Part shown: in pieces, positions 53,895 to 62,692 of the stretch
Layout: each line of letters begins with the position of its first letter
How positions within the stretch are numbered: position 1 is the first letter of the stretch
Assembly: GCA_045125245.1 (NCBI GenBank)
Contig: JBGVNF010000063.1
Coordinates: 50,708-114,707, forward strand
Source of the DNA: SVEL01 sp045125245
Lineage (GTDB): Bacteria > Bacillota > Clostridia > Lachnospirales > Lachnospiraceae
DNA length: 64,000 bases
Reading direction: 5' to 3'
The notes under the pieces: generated by a model
Seen by the model: only the letters and a program-made list of their open reading frames with translations
What the model was told of the DNA's origin: nothing
Database searches by the model: none
Made by a program: the position numbers and the translations under genes

Positions 53895-54971
53895 ATGAGT
53901 TTTAATGAAATTGTTATGTTTGTAATGGCAGTAGGTGTTATTCTAGGCGCTATTGACAAAATAATAGGAAATAAGCTTGGACTTGGCAAGGAATTTGAAG
54001 ATGGTTTTAAATGCATTGGCTCTATAGGTTTTACTATTATAGGAATTATTTCTTTTGCGCCAGTTATTGCGAAGGTTTTATCGCCGATTATAGTTCCTTT
54101 CTTTAAGAAATATGGTATAGATCCAGCTATGTTTGGAACTATTTTAGCCAATGATATGGGAGGATATACACTAGCCACAAGCCTTGCAGCGGATAAGGCT
54201 ATTGGATTATTGGCGGGAACTACCGTATCATCTATGATTGGTTGCACAATTGTATTTGCAATTCCTGTTGGAATAGGATTGATAGAGCAAAAGGATTATA
54301 AATTCTTTTTCAAAGGCGTAATGCTTGGAATTATTGCAATGCCTTTTGGAACTATTATTGCTGGACTGTTTTACGGAATAGGATTTAAAAAGCTGGTTAT
54401 TAATTGTATTCCATTACTTATTTTTGCAACATTGTTGATTATAGGTTTGGTGTTCTTCCAAAACTTTATGATAAAAGTATTTGAATTATTTGGTAAGTTA
54501 ATGAATATAGTGGCAATAGTTGGCATAGCATTGGCTGCTTTTGAACATCTTACTGGAATAACATTGGTGAAAGGAATGGCGCCAATTACTACAGGTGGAA
54601 AGGTTCTTATAGATATAGGAATTATTCTTATGGGAAGCTATCCTATCATAAAGGTTATTAAGTGGATATTATCTAAACCGCTTGATTACATAGGTGATTA
54701 TTTTGGATTAAATGCAGAAAGTATGCTTGGAATATTGGTTGCATTAGCCAATTCTGTACCAGTATTTTCAATGATTAAGGATATGAATCCTAGAGGAAAG
54801 GTTATAAATAGTGCTTGGCTTGTGTGTGCAGCTGCAACACTTGGAGCCCATCTGGGATTTACCGCATCAGTAGCACCAAGTATGATAGCTACATTGATTA
54901 TAGGAAAAATTTCTGCGGGTCTTATAGCTATGTTACTTGCAGCGTTAACAAGTGCAGAAAAAATGAAATAA
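53895..54971 (+). CDS. eutH: Ethanolamine transporter EutH family
   Basis: A 358-residue integral membrane protein of about ten helices belonging to the EutH family. EutH facilitates ethanolamine uptake at low pH or low concentration. Conserved segments include ILANDMGGYTLATSLA and LGAHLGFTASVAPSMI. No other eut gene is in the window, so either the rest of the pathway is elsewhere or the protein moves a related compound. It is monocistronic with its own promoter and terminator. Confidence 0.86.
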   Translation: MSFNEIVMFVMAVGVILGAIDKIIGNKLGLGKEFEDGFKCIGSIGFTIIGIISFAPVIAKVLSPIIVPFFKKYGIDPAMFGTILANDMGGYTLATSLAADKAIGLLAGTTVSSMIGCTIVFAIPVGIGLIEQKDYKFFFKGVMLGIIAMPFGTIIAGLFYGIGFKKLVINCIPLLIFATLLIIGLVFFQNFMIKVFELFGKLMNIVAIVGIALAAFEHLTGITLVKGMAPITTGGKVLIDIGIILMGSYPIIKVIKWILSKPLDYIGDYFGLNAESMLGILVALANSVPVFSMIKDMNPRGKVINSAWLVCAAATLGAHLGFTASVAPSMIATLIIGKISAGLIAMLLAALTSAEKMK

Positions 54972-54979
54972 TAAAAACT

Positions 54980-55008
54980 TGTCAAAAAAGCAAAAATGGT
55001 GTAGACTA
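54980..55008 (+). promoter_or_regulatory. Promoter overlapping the eutH terminator
   Basis: TTGTCA (54980-54985), 17-bp spacer made of the terminator 5' arm and part of the loop, TAGACT (55003-55008). Would drive the NifU-like/GGGtGRT pair. Confidence 0.5.
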
Positions 55009-55021
55009 TTTTTGCTTTTTA
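54986..55021 (+). terminator. Intrinsic terminator after eutH
   Basis: A 13-bp stem AAAAAGCAAAAAT / ATTTTTGCTTTTT with a 10-nt loop. Confidence 0.85.
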
Positions 55022-55065
55022 TGAGAAAATAAATAGAAGTATCAATTTTCGAAAGGAGATTTATA

Positions 55066-55758
55066 ATGATTTATTCACATGAAGTTGAAAAAATGTGTCC
55101 AGTGGCACAGGGCGTTCATCATGGCGCAGCTCCAGTTCCTACAGAAGGAAGATGGGTAAAAAATAAAGAAGTAAAGGATATCTCTGGTTTAACACACGGT
55201 GTAGGCTGGTGTGCTCCACAGCAGGGTGCTTGTAAGCTTACTCTTAATGTTAAGGAAGGTATCATTCAGGAAGCATTAGTTGAGACAATTGGTTGTTCAG
55301 GTATGACACACTCAGCTGCTATGGCTTCAGAAATCTTACCAGGTTTAACAGTTATGGAAGCTTTAAACACAGACTTAGTTTGTGATGCTATTAATACAGC
55401 TATGAGAGAGTTATTCTTACAGATTGTTTATGGTCGTACACAGTCTGCATTCTCAGAGGATGGTCTTCCAGTAGGTGCAGGTCTTGAAGACTTAGGAAAG
55501 GGTCTCCGTTCACAGGTTGGTACAATGTACGGAACACTTAAGAAAGGTCCTCGTTACCTTGAGATGGCTGAAGGTTATGTAACAGGTATTGCTCTTGATG
55601 CTGAAGACCATATCATTGGTTATCAGTTCGTAAGCCTTGGAAAGATGACAGATTTCATCAAGAAGGGCGACGATCCTAACACAGCTTGGGAGAAGTCTAA
55701 GGGTCAGTATGGTAGAGTTGCAGATGCAGTTAAGATTATCGATCCAAGAGAAGAGTAA
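55066..55758 (+). CDS. NifU/IscU-like iron-sulfur scaffold protein
   Basis: 230 residues with an IscU/NifU N-terminal-like domain; candidate cluster-ligand cysteines are in GVGWCAPQQGACKL and ETIGCSGMTHSAA. Such proteins hold nascent Fe-S clusters. The extended C-terminus is not part of classical IscU. Clostridial genomes carry this gene directly upstream of the GGGtGRT gene, as here (18 nt). Codon use is as biased as in rpsB and tsf, implying abundant protein. The ribosome-binding site is AAAGGAG. No cysteine desulfurase gene is nearby. Confidence 0.82.
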   Translation: MIYSHEVEKMCPVAQGVHHGAAPVPTEGRWVKNKEVKDISGLTHGVGWCAPQQGACKLTLNVKEGIIQEALVETIGCSGMTHSAAMASEILPGLTVMEALNTDLVCDAINTAMRELFLQIVYGRTQSAFSEDGLPVGAGLEDLGKGLRSQVGTMYGTLKKGPRYLEMAEGYVTGIALDAEDHIIGYQFVSLGKMTDFIKKGDDPNTAWEKSKGQYGRVADAVKIIDPREE

Positions 55759-55776
55759 TAGAAGGAGGACAATGTA

Positions 55777-56787
55777 ATGGCATTATTTGAATCATATGAA
55801 AGAAGAATTGACAAAATCAATTCTGTTTTAAATAGCTATGGAATCGCTTCTATTGAAGAAGCAGAGAAAATTACAAAGGATGCAGGTCTTGATGTTTACA
55901 ATCAGATCAAGGGCATCCAGCCAATCTGTTTTGAGAACGCTTGTTGGGCTTACATCGTAGGTGCAGCAATCGCTATCAAGAAGGGTTGCAAGAAGGCAGC
56001 TGATGCAGCAGCAGCTATCGGTGAAGGTCTTCAGGCATTCTGTATTCCAGGTTCAGTTGCTGATACACGTAAGGTTGGTATCGGACATGGTAACCTTGGT
56101 AAGATGTTACTTGAGGAAGAGACAGAGTGTTTCGCATTCTTAGCTGGTCACGAGTCATTCGCAGCAGCTGAAGGTGCTATCGGTATCGCTGAGAAGGCTA
56201 ACAAGGTTCGTCAGAAGCCTTTAAGAGTTATCTTAAATGGTCTTGGTAAGGACGCAGCTCAGATTATCTCTCGTATCAACGGATTCACATTCGTAGAGAC
56301 AGAGTACGATCCATACACAAACACAGTTAAGGAAGTTTCTAGAAAGTCTTACTCAGAAGGTCTTAGAGCTAAGGTTAACTGCTACGGTGCAAACGATGTT
56401 TGTGAAGGTGTTGCTATCATGCATAAGGAAGGCGTTGACGTATCTATCACAGGTAACTCAACAAACCCTACAAGATTCCAGCATCCAGTTGCAGGTACTT
56501 ACAAGAAGGAATGTATCGAGCAGGGTAAGAAGTACTTCTCAGTAGCATCAGGTGGTGGTACAGGTAGAACACTTCACCCAGATAACATGGCAGCAGGTCC
56601 TGCTTCATACGGTATGACAGATACAATGGGACGTATGCATTCAGATGCACAGTTCGCAGGTTCTTCATCAGTTCCAGCTCACGTTGAGATGATGGGTCTT
56701 ATCGGTGCAGGTAACAACCCAATGGTTGGTATGACAGTTGCAGTTGCAGTTTCTATCCAGGAAGCAGCAGAGCAGGGTAAGTTCTAA
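55777..56787 (+). CDS. GGGtGRT family protein
   Basis: A 336-residue soluble protein of the family named for its glycine motif, seen here as ASGGGTGRTLHPDN near residue 261. The family is abundant in Clostridia but has no established function. Conserved cysteines (in PICFENACW and INCYGANDVCEG-like segments) and pairing with an Fe-S scaffold protein suggest an Fe-S or redox link; this is inference. The ribosome-binding site is AAGGAGG. Codon bias is extreme. A strong terminator follows. Confidence 0.88.
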   Translation: MALFESYERRIDKINSVLNSYGIASIEEAEKITKDAGLDVYNQIKGIQPICFENACWAYIVGAAIAIKKGCKKAADAAAAIGEGLQAFCIPGSVADTRKVGIGHGNLGKMLLEEETECFAFLAGHESFAAAEGAIGIAEKANKVRQKPLRVILNGLGKDAAQIISRINGFTFVETEYDPYTNTVKEVSRKSYSEGLRAKVNCYGANDVCEGVAIMHKEGVDVSITGNSTNPTRFQHPVAGTYKKECIEQGKKYFSVASGGGTGRTLHPDNMAAGPASYGMTDTMGRMHSDAQFAGSSSVPAHVEMMGLIGAGNNPMVGMTVAVAVSIQEAAEQGKF

Positions 56788-56804
56788 TTAAATATTAAAA
56801 AAAC

Positions 56805-56838
56805 AAAGGCTTTTCAAGGTTTCTTGAGAAGCCTTTTT
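56805..56838 (+). terminator. Intrinsic terminator after the GGGtGRT gene
   Basis: A 14-bp stem AAAGGCTTTTCAAG / CTTGAGAAGCCTTT with one G-T pair, a 4-nt loop and a T run. Confidence 0.9.
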
Positions 56839-56890
56839 GACAAAATAGTTATAAAGTTATGTCGTTAAAAATGAGAAGAAGGATAGGGGA

Positions 56891-57148
56891 ATGGATAGTA
56901 AAATAAAAAAAGATTTATTATGGAAACTATTAGGATATGCAATAGGTGCGATAATAGTTTTTCTTGAAATAAAAAATATTGTATCAGAAAGTTTGTTTCA
57001 GATGGTTTTTGAAAAAATAAGAATAGTTCATTTGGGATATTATGTAATTGGTGGTTTTTTGTGTACAATATTTGGTTTGTTTTTAATATTTTGTTTAATA
57101 TTTAATAGTAATAATAAAAAAAGGAAGAAGTTAATTTTAGAGTTATAA
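56891..57148 (+). CDS. Small membrane protein
   Basis: 85 residues with two membrane helices (about 10-28 and 45-70) and a basic C-terminus. GGATAGGGGA lies upstream of the ATG. AT-rich codons. No recognised family. It is followed directly by a decayed gene that also encodes membrane helices, so the pair may be remnants of one cassette. Confidence 0.55.
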   Translation: MDSKIKKDLLWKLLGYAIGAIIVFLEIKNIVSESLFQMVFEKIRIVHLGYYVIGGFLCTIFGLFLIFCLIFNSNNKKRKKLILEL

Positions 57149-57717
57149 ATTGGAAAGGTAAAGAATATAGATTTGAAAAAATAATTTATGAAAAAATTAG
57201 TTTGTTTGGAATAGCATTTGCACTATTTATTATTTTATGTGGTATTGGTTCAAGTCTTTATGGATTAGATAAAGATACTGATATCTTTATTCCTACATAT
57301 GTGAATGATATGATTTGAGGATGTGTTGGTATGGTAGTATCAATGATGATTTGGTACATTGGATATAAAATGAATAATTGTATAAGCGGAAGATTGACCG
57401 ATTTGCAACCACTTAATGCTAAGTGTATTCTATCAAAAAAGAAAGATAAAAGAAAGAGAGCAAAATATGAGAATTTATATGGTTACTGTATAGAGACAAC
57501 TTTCTATGTTCACATAGAAGATATAAGGTGTAAAGAAATAAATGTTCCTAAAAGTGATTCTACTAAAATCATATATTATTGTAGTAAGAAGAAGGTTACT
57601 ATAACAAAAAAAGAGTTTGTAAGGGCAAGAAAAGTAAAATGTTTTGCGATTTTGTTATTTGTAATTAATGTTTTTTATGTGCTAAATATAGTGTGCAAAA
57701 ATTTTCTATTAAGCTAA
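57118..57717 (+). pseudogene. Membrane-protein gene with in-frame TGA
   Basis: One frame stays open from 57118 to 57717 except for TGA at 57316-57318. Before the stop it encodes a helix-containing segment (EYRFEKIIYEKISLFGIAF and following). After it, 128 codons from an ATG at 57331 (hydrophobic start, a central charged domain, a final helix at about 105-124). No ATG or GTG opens the upstream half, so both a start and a sense codon seem lost. Either a nonsense-mutated pseudogene or a shorter gene starting at 57331. Confidence 0.6.
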
Positions 57718-57754
57718 AAAAACAATATTTTATATAAAAATGGAGTATAACTAT

Positions 57755-57986
57755 ATGAAAAAGGCATTAGTAACAGGTAGTATTGTATTTGTAACTAAAT
57801 TATTATAGCTATTATAATTATGAGTATTACCTTGATGTAACTGAATAGGATAAGCTTATGCCAGTGACGGAGTCCATAGAAGAAGGACTTAAGGAAGCAT
57901 ATGAGTGGTATAAGAATTGTAGAGATGAGGTTATGCGAAAAGGATATATAGATGATATATTAAAAAGTAATATAAATATAAAATAA
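57755..57986 (+). pseudogene. Internally deleted NAD-dependent epimerase remnant
   Basis: The 5' end reads MKKALVTGSIVFVTKLL then stops, matching the nucleotide-binding start of NAD-dependent epimerases. The 3' end reads YYLDVTE, stop, DKLMPVTESIEEGLKEAYEW and ends DDILKSNINIK, matching the C-terminal helix of the same family. Almost the whole middle is gone. It is a relic of a sugar nucleotide gene. Confidence 0.62.
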
Positions 57987-57994
57987 CAAATAAA

Positions 57995-58023
57995 TTGAAT
58001 ATTAACAAAAAGTATGTTAGAAT
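57995..58023 (+). promoter_or_regulatory. Promoter of the winged-helix/nucleotidyltransferase pair
   Basis: TTGAAT (57995-58000), 17-bp spacer, TAGAAT (58018-58023). The start point near 58030 supports the ATG at 58051 for the first gene. Confidence 0.58.
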
Positions 58024-58050
58024 AAAATAAAAATGTTAAAAGGTGTTTTT

Positions 58051-59010
58051 ATGAAAAAATATTTGGCTGAGATATTCGGGTTAAACGTTAAAATTGAAAA
58101 CTGGGATGGTAAGAGCAAACTACCACTGTATTTGAGAAATAAAAGGGAATATTTTGTGCTTTCTATGGGAAATGTACAGAGTGTTTTAATGAAGAATAAC
58201 TCTGATAATTTTAATGTTTCCAGTTTTGAAAAAGAAATGCAAGAAATTGGAAAATACGCTGAAATGTCAGTTATACTGTGGCTGGATGCTGTTTCCACTT
58301 ATCAGAGGAATGCATTGGTTAAAAATAGAATTCCATTCATTATACCAAATTCGCAGATTTTTGTACCGGAATTAGGAATGAGCTTGAAGGAATTTTGTGC
58401 AGGTAAGAGAGAAAAAGTTGAAAAAATATCTGCTACAACACAATTTTTGCTTTTATATTTTATTTATCAAAAGAAGCATGAAGAAAAGAGCCAGTCAGAG
58501 CTTGCAGAATATCTTAATATGTCAGCCATGAATGTTAGTAGAGCTGTACAGGAGTTGCAGGAACTTGGTTTGTTGGAAAGTCGAAAGGAAGGAACAAGTA
58601 AGGTAATCAAATCTGTAGAAATAGGAAAGAAATTGTATCAAATTTCGAGCGTATATTTACAGTCACCGGTTCAGAAGAAAATTTATGTGAGTCTTAAGTA
58701 TTTTGACATGGATTTACCGTTTGCCGGAGAGACTGCATTGGCAAAAAAAAGTATGTTGAATTACCCGAAATGTACAGTTTTTGCTATGGATAAGAAGTTG
58801 GTAAAGGATATTCCAAAGGAAGCTATAGTAGAACCAAAGTTTATGAAAGATAACGATTATGTGGAAATTGAATTATGGAAATACAATCCGTCAGTATATA
58901 TATCTGAAGAAATGGTAGATGTTGTGTCATTGGTGCAAAGTCTTAAGGATGTGAAAGATGAACGAGTGGAGATGCAGATTGAAGAGATTATGGAGGAATA
59001 CAAATGGTAA
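58051..59010 (+). CDS. Winged-helix regulator, AbiEi-like antitoxin candidate
   Basis: 319 residues from the ATG at 58051 (AAAAGGTG 8 nt upstream); the ATG at 58033 would lie at the predicted transcription start. A MarR-like winged helix is visible at about 130-185 (SQSELAEYLNMSAMNVSRAV, then LGLLESRKEGTSK). The remainder is unassigned. It overlaps the nucleotidyltransferase gene by 7 nt (ATGGTAA), the layout of type IV toxin-antitoxin pairs such as AbiE. The antitoxin role is inferred from that arrangement. Confidence 0.74.
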   Translation: MKKYLAEIFGLNVKIENWDGKSKLPLYLRNKREYFVLSMGNVQSVLMKNNSDNFNVSSFEKEMQEIGKYAEMSVILWLDAVSTYQRNALVKNRIPFIIPNSQIFVPELGMSLKEFCAGKREKVEKISATTQFLLLYFIYQKKHEEKSQSELAEYLNMSAMNVSRAVQELQELGLLESRKEGTSKVIKSVEIGKKLYQISSVYLQSPVQKKIYVSLKYFDMDLPFAGETALAKKSMLNYPKCTVFAMDKKLVKDIPKEAIVEPKFMKDNDYVEIELWKYNPSVYISEEMVDVVSLVQSLKDVKDERVEMQIEEIMEEYKW

Positions 59011-59756
59011 TAGGCCTGGAAGCTTTTAGAGAAGCATTTAAGGGGTATGAGGATTGTTATACAATTATCGGTGGTACGGCTTGTGATATTCTGATGAACA
59101 AAGCAAATCTTGATTTTAGGGCAACTAGAGATATTGATATGATTTTGTTGATTGAAAACCGATTTGAAGAGTTTGGGGAAGTATTATGGAAGTTTATTAA
59201 GGATGGTGCATATAGATGTGGTTGGAAAAGTTCTGAGAAGTTGCATTTCTATCGCTTTACTGAACCACAGAATACGAATTATCCAATAATGATAGAACTG
59301 TTTTCAAAAGATCCGGGGTATCAGTTGCATGAAAGTGATATGGTAATCACTCCATTACATATTTCAGATGAAGTATCCAGTCTTTCGGCTATTATGTTGA
59401 ATGATGACTACTACGAGTTTATGGTGAGCGGAAGAAAAGTAGTAAATGGTGTCGGTGTTTTAGGCGCAGAGCATCTGATTCCGTTTAAGATGAGGGCATG
59501 GTTAGACCTTTGCAGACGAAAAAGTGAGGGTGAACATGTAAATTCAATTGACATTAAGAAGCATAAAAATGATGTATTCCGTTTGATGAATATAATAAAT
59601 CCTGATGAGGTAATTAATACACCGGAAACAGTTAAAGATGATGTTAGACAGTTTGTTAAAAGAATGCCAGAAGAACGTATCAATATGAAAAATATTGGGC
59701 TTGATATGGAATTGGATGAGGCGTTAAATACTTTGGGAAATATGTATTTGGCATAG
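59004..59756 (+). CDS. Nucleotidyltransferase, AbiEii-like toxin candidate
   Basis: 250 residues with a DNA polymerase beta-type nucleotidyltransferase motif: IIGGTACDILM (about 20-30) and FRATRDIDMIL (about 37-47) holding the paired aspartates. The later segment GVGVLGAEHLIPFKMRAWLD resembles AbiEii-type proteins. AbiEii-type toxins transfer nucleotides to cellular targets; the substrate here is unknown. Overlap with the winged-helix gene implies coupled synthesis. Confidence 0.76.
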   Translation: MVIGLEAFREAFKGYEDCYTIIGGTACDILMNKANLDFRATRDIDMILLIENRFEEFGEVLWKFIKDGAYRCGWKSSEKLHFYRFTEPQNTNYPIMIELFSKDPGYQLHESDMVITPLHISDEVSSLSAIMLNDDYYEFMVSGRKVVNGVGVLGAEHLIPFKMRAWLDLCRRKSEGEHVNSIDIKKHKNDVFRLMNIINPDEVINTPETVKDDVRQFVKRMPEERINMKNIGLDMELDEALNTLGNMYLA

Positions 59757-59843
59757 ATTGTATGCTTTGAGTTAAAAGTTAGGTGATTTTGCACCGAAGT
59801 TTTAAGTGAAAGTATTAAAAGATTACAGGAAAGGTGGATGGAC

Positions 59844-61478
59844 ATGATTGATAAATCAAAGTATGTAGTTTTAGATGTAGAGACAAATGGTTTGTCATCG
59901 TTGCGAGATGATCTTTTGTCAATTTCGTTATACAGACCAGATACAGAGGACTCTTATAGTAGGTTTTTACCTTTGGAACTGCAAAAGGATGTCTATACCA
60001 CTTATATCAACGGAATAAAGAAACGTGACCTAAAAGGAAAAACACCTTTGACACAGTCTGAGGTGGATGAATTGATGCAGCGATTTGAGCTGGATAAGAG
60101 AATTATTTTAACATATGGTTCATTGGATGAGCGATTCATTAAGAATTATTTTATCCGCAAGAGATTACTTGGATATGAGAAAATGAAATTTTATAATTTC
60201 AAGCACGATATTATTTCTTCAAGATTCAGTGAGGGTAATATTACAAAGGATAATTTATGTATATTGTTTGGAATTGAAGGGGTGCAGGAGATTCATACGG
60301 GAGAAAATGACTGCCTGCTTGAATGGAAGCTGTTTGAAAAACTTGATGGCAGACGGCTTTTGATTACCCATAACAGAGTGTTTGAGTTTAATGAAGACTA
60401 TATTATTCCGGCAAGTTATCTTTCAAATTATCCAAATATGAAGTATCATATTAAGGATTTCCCAAAGATTAGTGTTGAAACAGATGAGGTCGAAGAATTT
60501 ATTGTGGTTGGAAAGAATATAAAGAAATTTCCGACTAACTTTAATGGTATGGTCATCGAACATCTTATAAACAGTATGCTTGGTGTAAAGAAGATAGATT
60601 CAAGGGAGTTCTTGTTAGAAAATAAGAGAAAACTACGCTGTTTTGGTGAATTGGAATCGGAGGTAGAAGAAGTACTTGTTGTGGAAAATGCAGATGGAAC
60701 AGTAAGCGCAGTGAATGAAAAGGACAAGAAGCTGATTGCAGAATTAAATGCTTTTATTACAACATTAAAAGAAAATCTGGAACCAATGATTACATATTTG
60801 CAGCATGAAATATTTAAGGATGAACAAGTGTATTCACAGGAATTGGTTGTAAATAGAGAGCAGAATGTATTGGCATTGTGTGATTTGTCAAATTCCAATG
60901 CTGTGGTTGAAATAAAAACGTATGGTTTTCTTGATGTGGACCGGTACAAAGAACAGATATATTTTCAAGGAAACGGACGAGATGTATATGTTCTGCAGGC
61001 AGTATGGGGAACAAAGAAAGCAAAACTGTATTTTAGATTAGTAAAAGTAATATTTTCAGAGTCAGCAAAGAAGGGGATAAATGACCTTGAAGCAAGGACT
61101 GAAGCATTTAAGAAAAAGGTACCGAATGAAAATCTTGAAGTTATAAGGTATTTTAATTATGAGTCACCAGTAACATTAGGATGTAAGATATGCGGTCATC
61201 AATGGGAGCTTTCTTATAAAGCTGCTACATATAAACCGAAATGTCCTATATGCAATCCGGTTGTTGTGAAACAGCCAAAGACAAAGTCTGTAGAAAGTGA
61301 ATCCAGGGAAGAAAAATATAAGAAAAAGATTAATGAAAGGTCTAATGGGAAACTGGAAATACTTGCTTATTTGGGCTCAAAGGAAAAAGCTAAAGTAAAA
61401 TGTAACATATGTCAGCATGAGTGGGAGTATAGGGCAGACCATTTGCTTGAACGCTGTAGATGCCCAAGGTGTAAATAA
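59844..61478 (+). CDS. DEDDh exonuclease plus PD-(D/E)XK-like domain and two zinc ribbons
   Basis: 544 residues from the ATG at 59844 (AAAGGTGG at a good distance; an ATG 6 nt earlier is possible). The N-terminal domain (1-180) is DEDDh-like: LDVETNG with Asp11/Glu13, YGSLDERF and IHTGENDCL. A middle segment has Asp347 and VVEIKTYG (Glu356-x-Lys358), a PD-(D/E)XK signature. Two C-terminal ribbons carry CKICGHQW..CPIC and CNICQHEW..CPRC. Two nuclease-type sites and two nucleic-acid-binding ribbons in one chain is unusual. It follows the AbiE-like pair by 87 nt. Confidence 0.74.
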   Translation: MIDKSKYVVLDVETNGLSSLRDDLLSISLYRPDTEDSYSRFLPLELQKDVYTTYINGIKKRDLKGKTPLTQSEVDELMQRFELDKRIILTYGSLDERFIKNYFIRKRLLGYEKMKFYNFKHDIISSRFSEGNITKDNLCILFGIEGVQEIHTGENDCLLEWKLFEKLDGRRLLITHNRVFEFNEDYIIPASYLSNYPNMKYHIKDFPKISVETDEVEEFIVVGKNIKKFPTNFNGMVIEHLINSMLGVKKIDSREFLLENKRKLRCFGELESEVEEVLVVENADGTVSAVNEKDKKLIAELNAFITTLKENLEPMITYLQHEIFKDEQVYSQELVVNREQNVLALCDLSNSNAVVEIKTYGFLDVDRYKEQIYFQGNGRDVYVLQAVWGTKKAKLYFRLVKVIFSESAKKGINDLEARTEAFKKKVPNENLEVIRYFNYESPVTLGCKICGHQWELSYKAATYKPKCPICNPVVVKQPKTKSVESESREEKYKKKINERSNGKLEILAYLGSKEKAKVKCNICQHEWEYRADHLLERCRCPRCK

Positions 61479-61487
61479 TAAAATTAG

Positions 61488-61535
61488 ATAGCCGTAATAC
61501 GGAGTGATAATTCATTCTGTGTTCCGGCTATTTTT
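61488..61535 (+). terminator. Intrinsic terminator
   Basis: ATAGCCG / CGGCTAT outer stem with an imperfect inner extension (GAGTGA / TCATTC) and a T run. Confidence 0.75.
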
Positions 61536-61587
61536 ATGCTCAATTCTACTTTTGAAAGATGTGTGTAATGATAAATAACAAAATTAT

Positions 61588-61616
61588 ATTGCATAAATAA
61601 TTAGAACAATTTATTA
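61588..61616 (+). promoter_or_regulatory. Promoter of the YitT family gene
   Basis: TTGCAT (61588-61593), 17-bp spacer, TATTAT (61611-61616). Confidence 0.62.
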
Positions 61617-61686
61617 TAGAAATAGTTATCAGAAATGTGAAATAAATATGGAAAAAAGTAATACCTATTACGAGGAGGTTTCTTAT

Positions 61687-62583
61687 ATGAGTATATATAA
61701 AAAACACATTAGATATATACCTAGATACATAATAATTATTGCCATAGCTATATTATTAGCATTTAACTATCAGCTCTTTGTAGTAGAAAATAATTTTGCA
61801 CCAGCTGGTCTTAATGGTATAGCTACTATGATTCAGTATAAGACAGGCTTTAGTATTGGCTATATGTCATTGATTATCAATGTACCGTTATGTATATTTG
61901 CATACTTCTTTGTACAGAAGAGATTTGCAAAGTATTCATTATGTTTTTGTATTACCTATTCTTTTGTTTTTTTATATCTACAAAAGCTAGGTTTGGAAGA
62001 ATTTCAGTATAAATCAATGGGACATGATACCATATTTCCAGCAATACTTAGTGGTGTAATAAGTGGTGTTGTATACGGTACTTGTTTTAGAAATAATGCA
62101 TCAACTGGCGGAACTGATATTATTTCCAAATATATCAGTAAGAAAAAGCCAGAGCTTAATTTCTTTTGGATTACATTTACAATTAACAGCTTTGTAGCAA
62201 TCGCCTCTTTTTTTGTATATGTAACAAAGGATTTAAATGGGAATATGGTATATGATTATAAGCCGGTATGCTTATGTATCACTTATTCATTTGTTTCTAG
62301 TTATGTGGGTAGTGCGATTATAAGAGGAACCAAAAGTGCTTGTAAATTTACTATAATTACATCCCATCCAGAGGAGATTACAGCTGAAATAAGTGAAAAG
62401 CTACATCATGGTTCTACACAGATAGAGGCTATGGGTTCTTTTACGCATGAAACAAAAACAGTACTTATTTGTGTTATTAACAAGCATCAGATAATTGAGC
62501 TTAACAAAATATTAAAAAAATATGATAATACATTTTCGTTTGCAGAAACCGTAAATGAAATTTATGGAAATTTTCTTAAATAA
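61687..62583 (+). CDS. YitT family membrane protein
   Basis: 298 residues from the ATG at 61687 (GAGGAGG 8 nt upstream; the in-frame ATG at 61648 has no such site). An N-terminal region of about five membrane helices (DUF161, with ASTGGTDIISKYI) is followed by a C-terminal cytoplasmic DUF2179 domain (CKFTIITSHPEEITAEISE and following). Transport function is suspected for the family but no substrate is established. It has its own promoter and follows a terminator. Confidence 0.9.
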   Translation: MSIYKKHIRYIPRYIIIIAIAILLAFNYQLFVVENNFAPAGLNGIATMIQYKTGFSIGYMSLIINVPLCIFAYFFVQKRFAKYSLCFCITYSFVFLYLQKLGLEEFQYKSMGHDTIFPAILSGVISGVVYGTCFRNNASTGGTDIISKYISKKKPELNFFWITFTINSFVAIASFFVYVTKDLNGNMVYDYKPVCLCITYSFVSSYVGSAIIRGTKSACKFTIITSHPEEITAEISEKLHHGSTQIEAMGSFTHETKTVLICVINKHQIIELNKILKKYDNTFSFAETVNEIYGNFLK

Positions 62584-62626
62584 AAATATTAATACCATCA
62601 TCATAGAAAAAGAGAATAAGTTTTAG

Positions 62627-62655
62627 TTGTATTTATTAAAATGTAGAGTTATTAT
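62627..62655 (+). promoter_or_regulatory. Promoter of the lipoprotein gene
   Basis: TTGTAT (62627-62632), 17-bp spacer, TATTAT (62650-62655), 38 bp before the ATG. Confidence 0.6.
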
Positions 62656-62692
62656 GAAATTATCAAGTATTTATAAGAGGAGGATATTAGCA

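Noticed and set aside
57316..57318. TGA read as selenocysteine
   Set aside because: No downstream SECIS-like hairpin was recognised and the surrounding protein is not a known selenoprotein.
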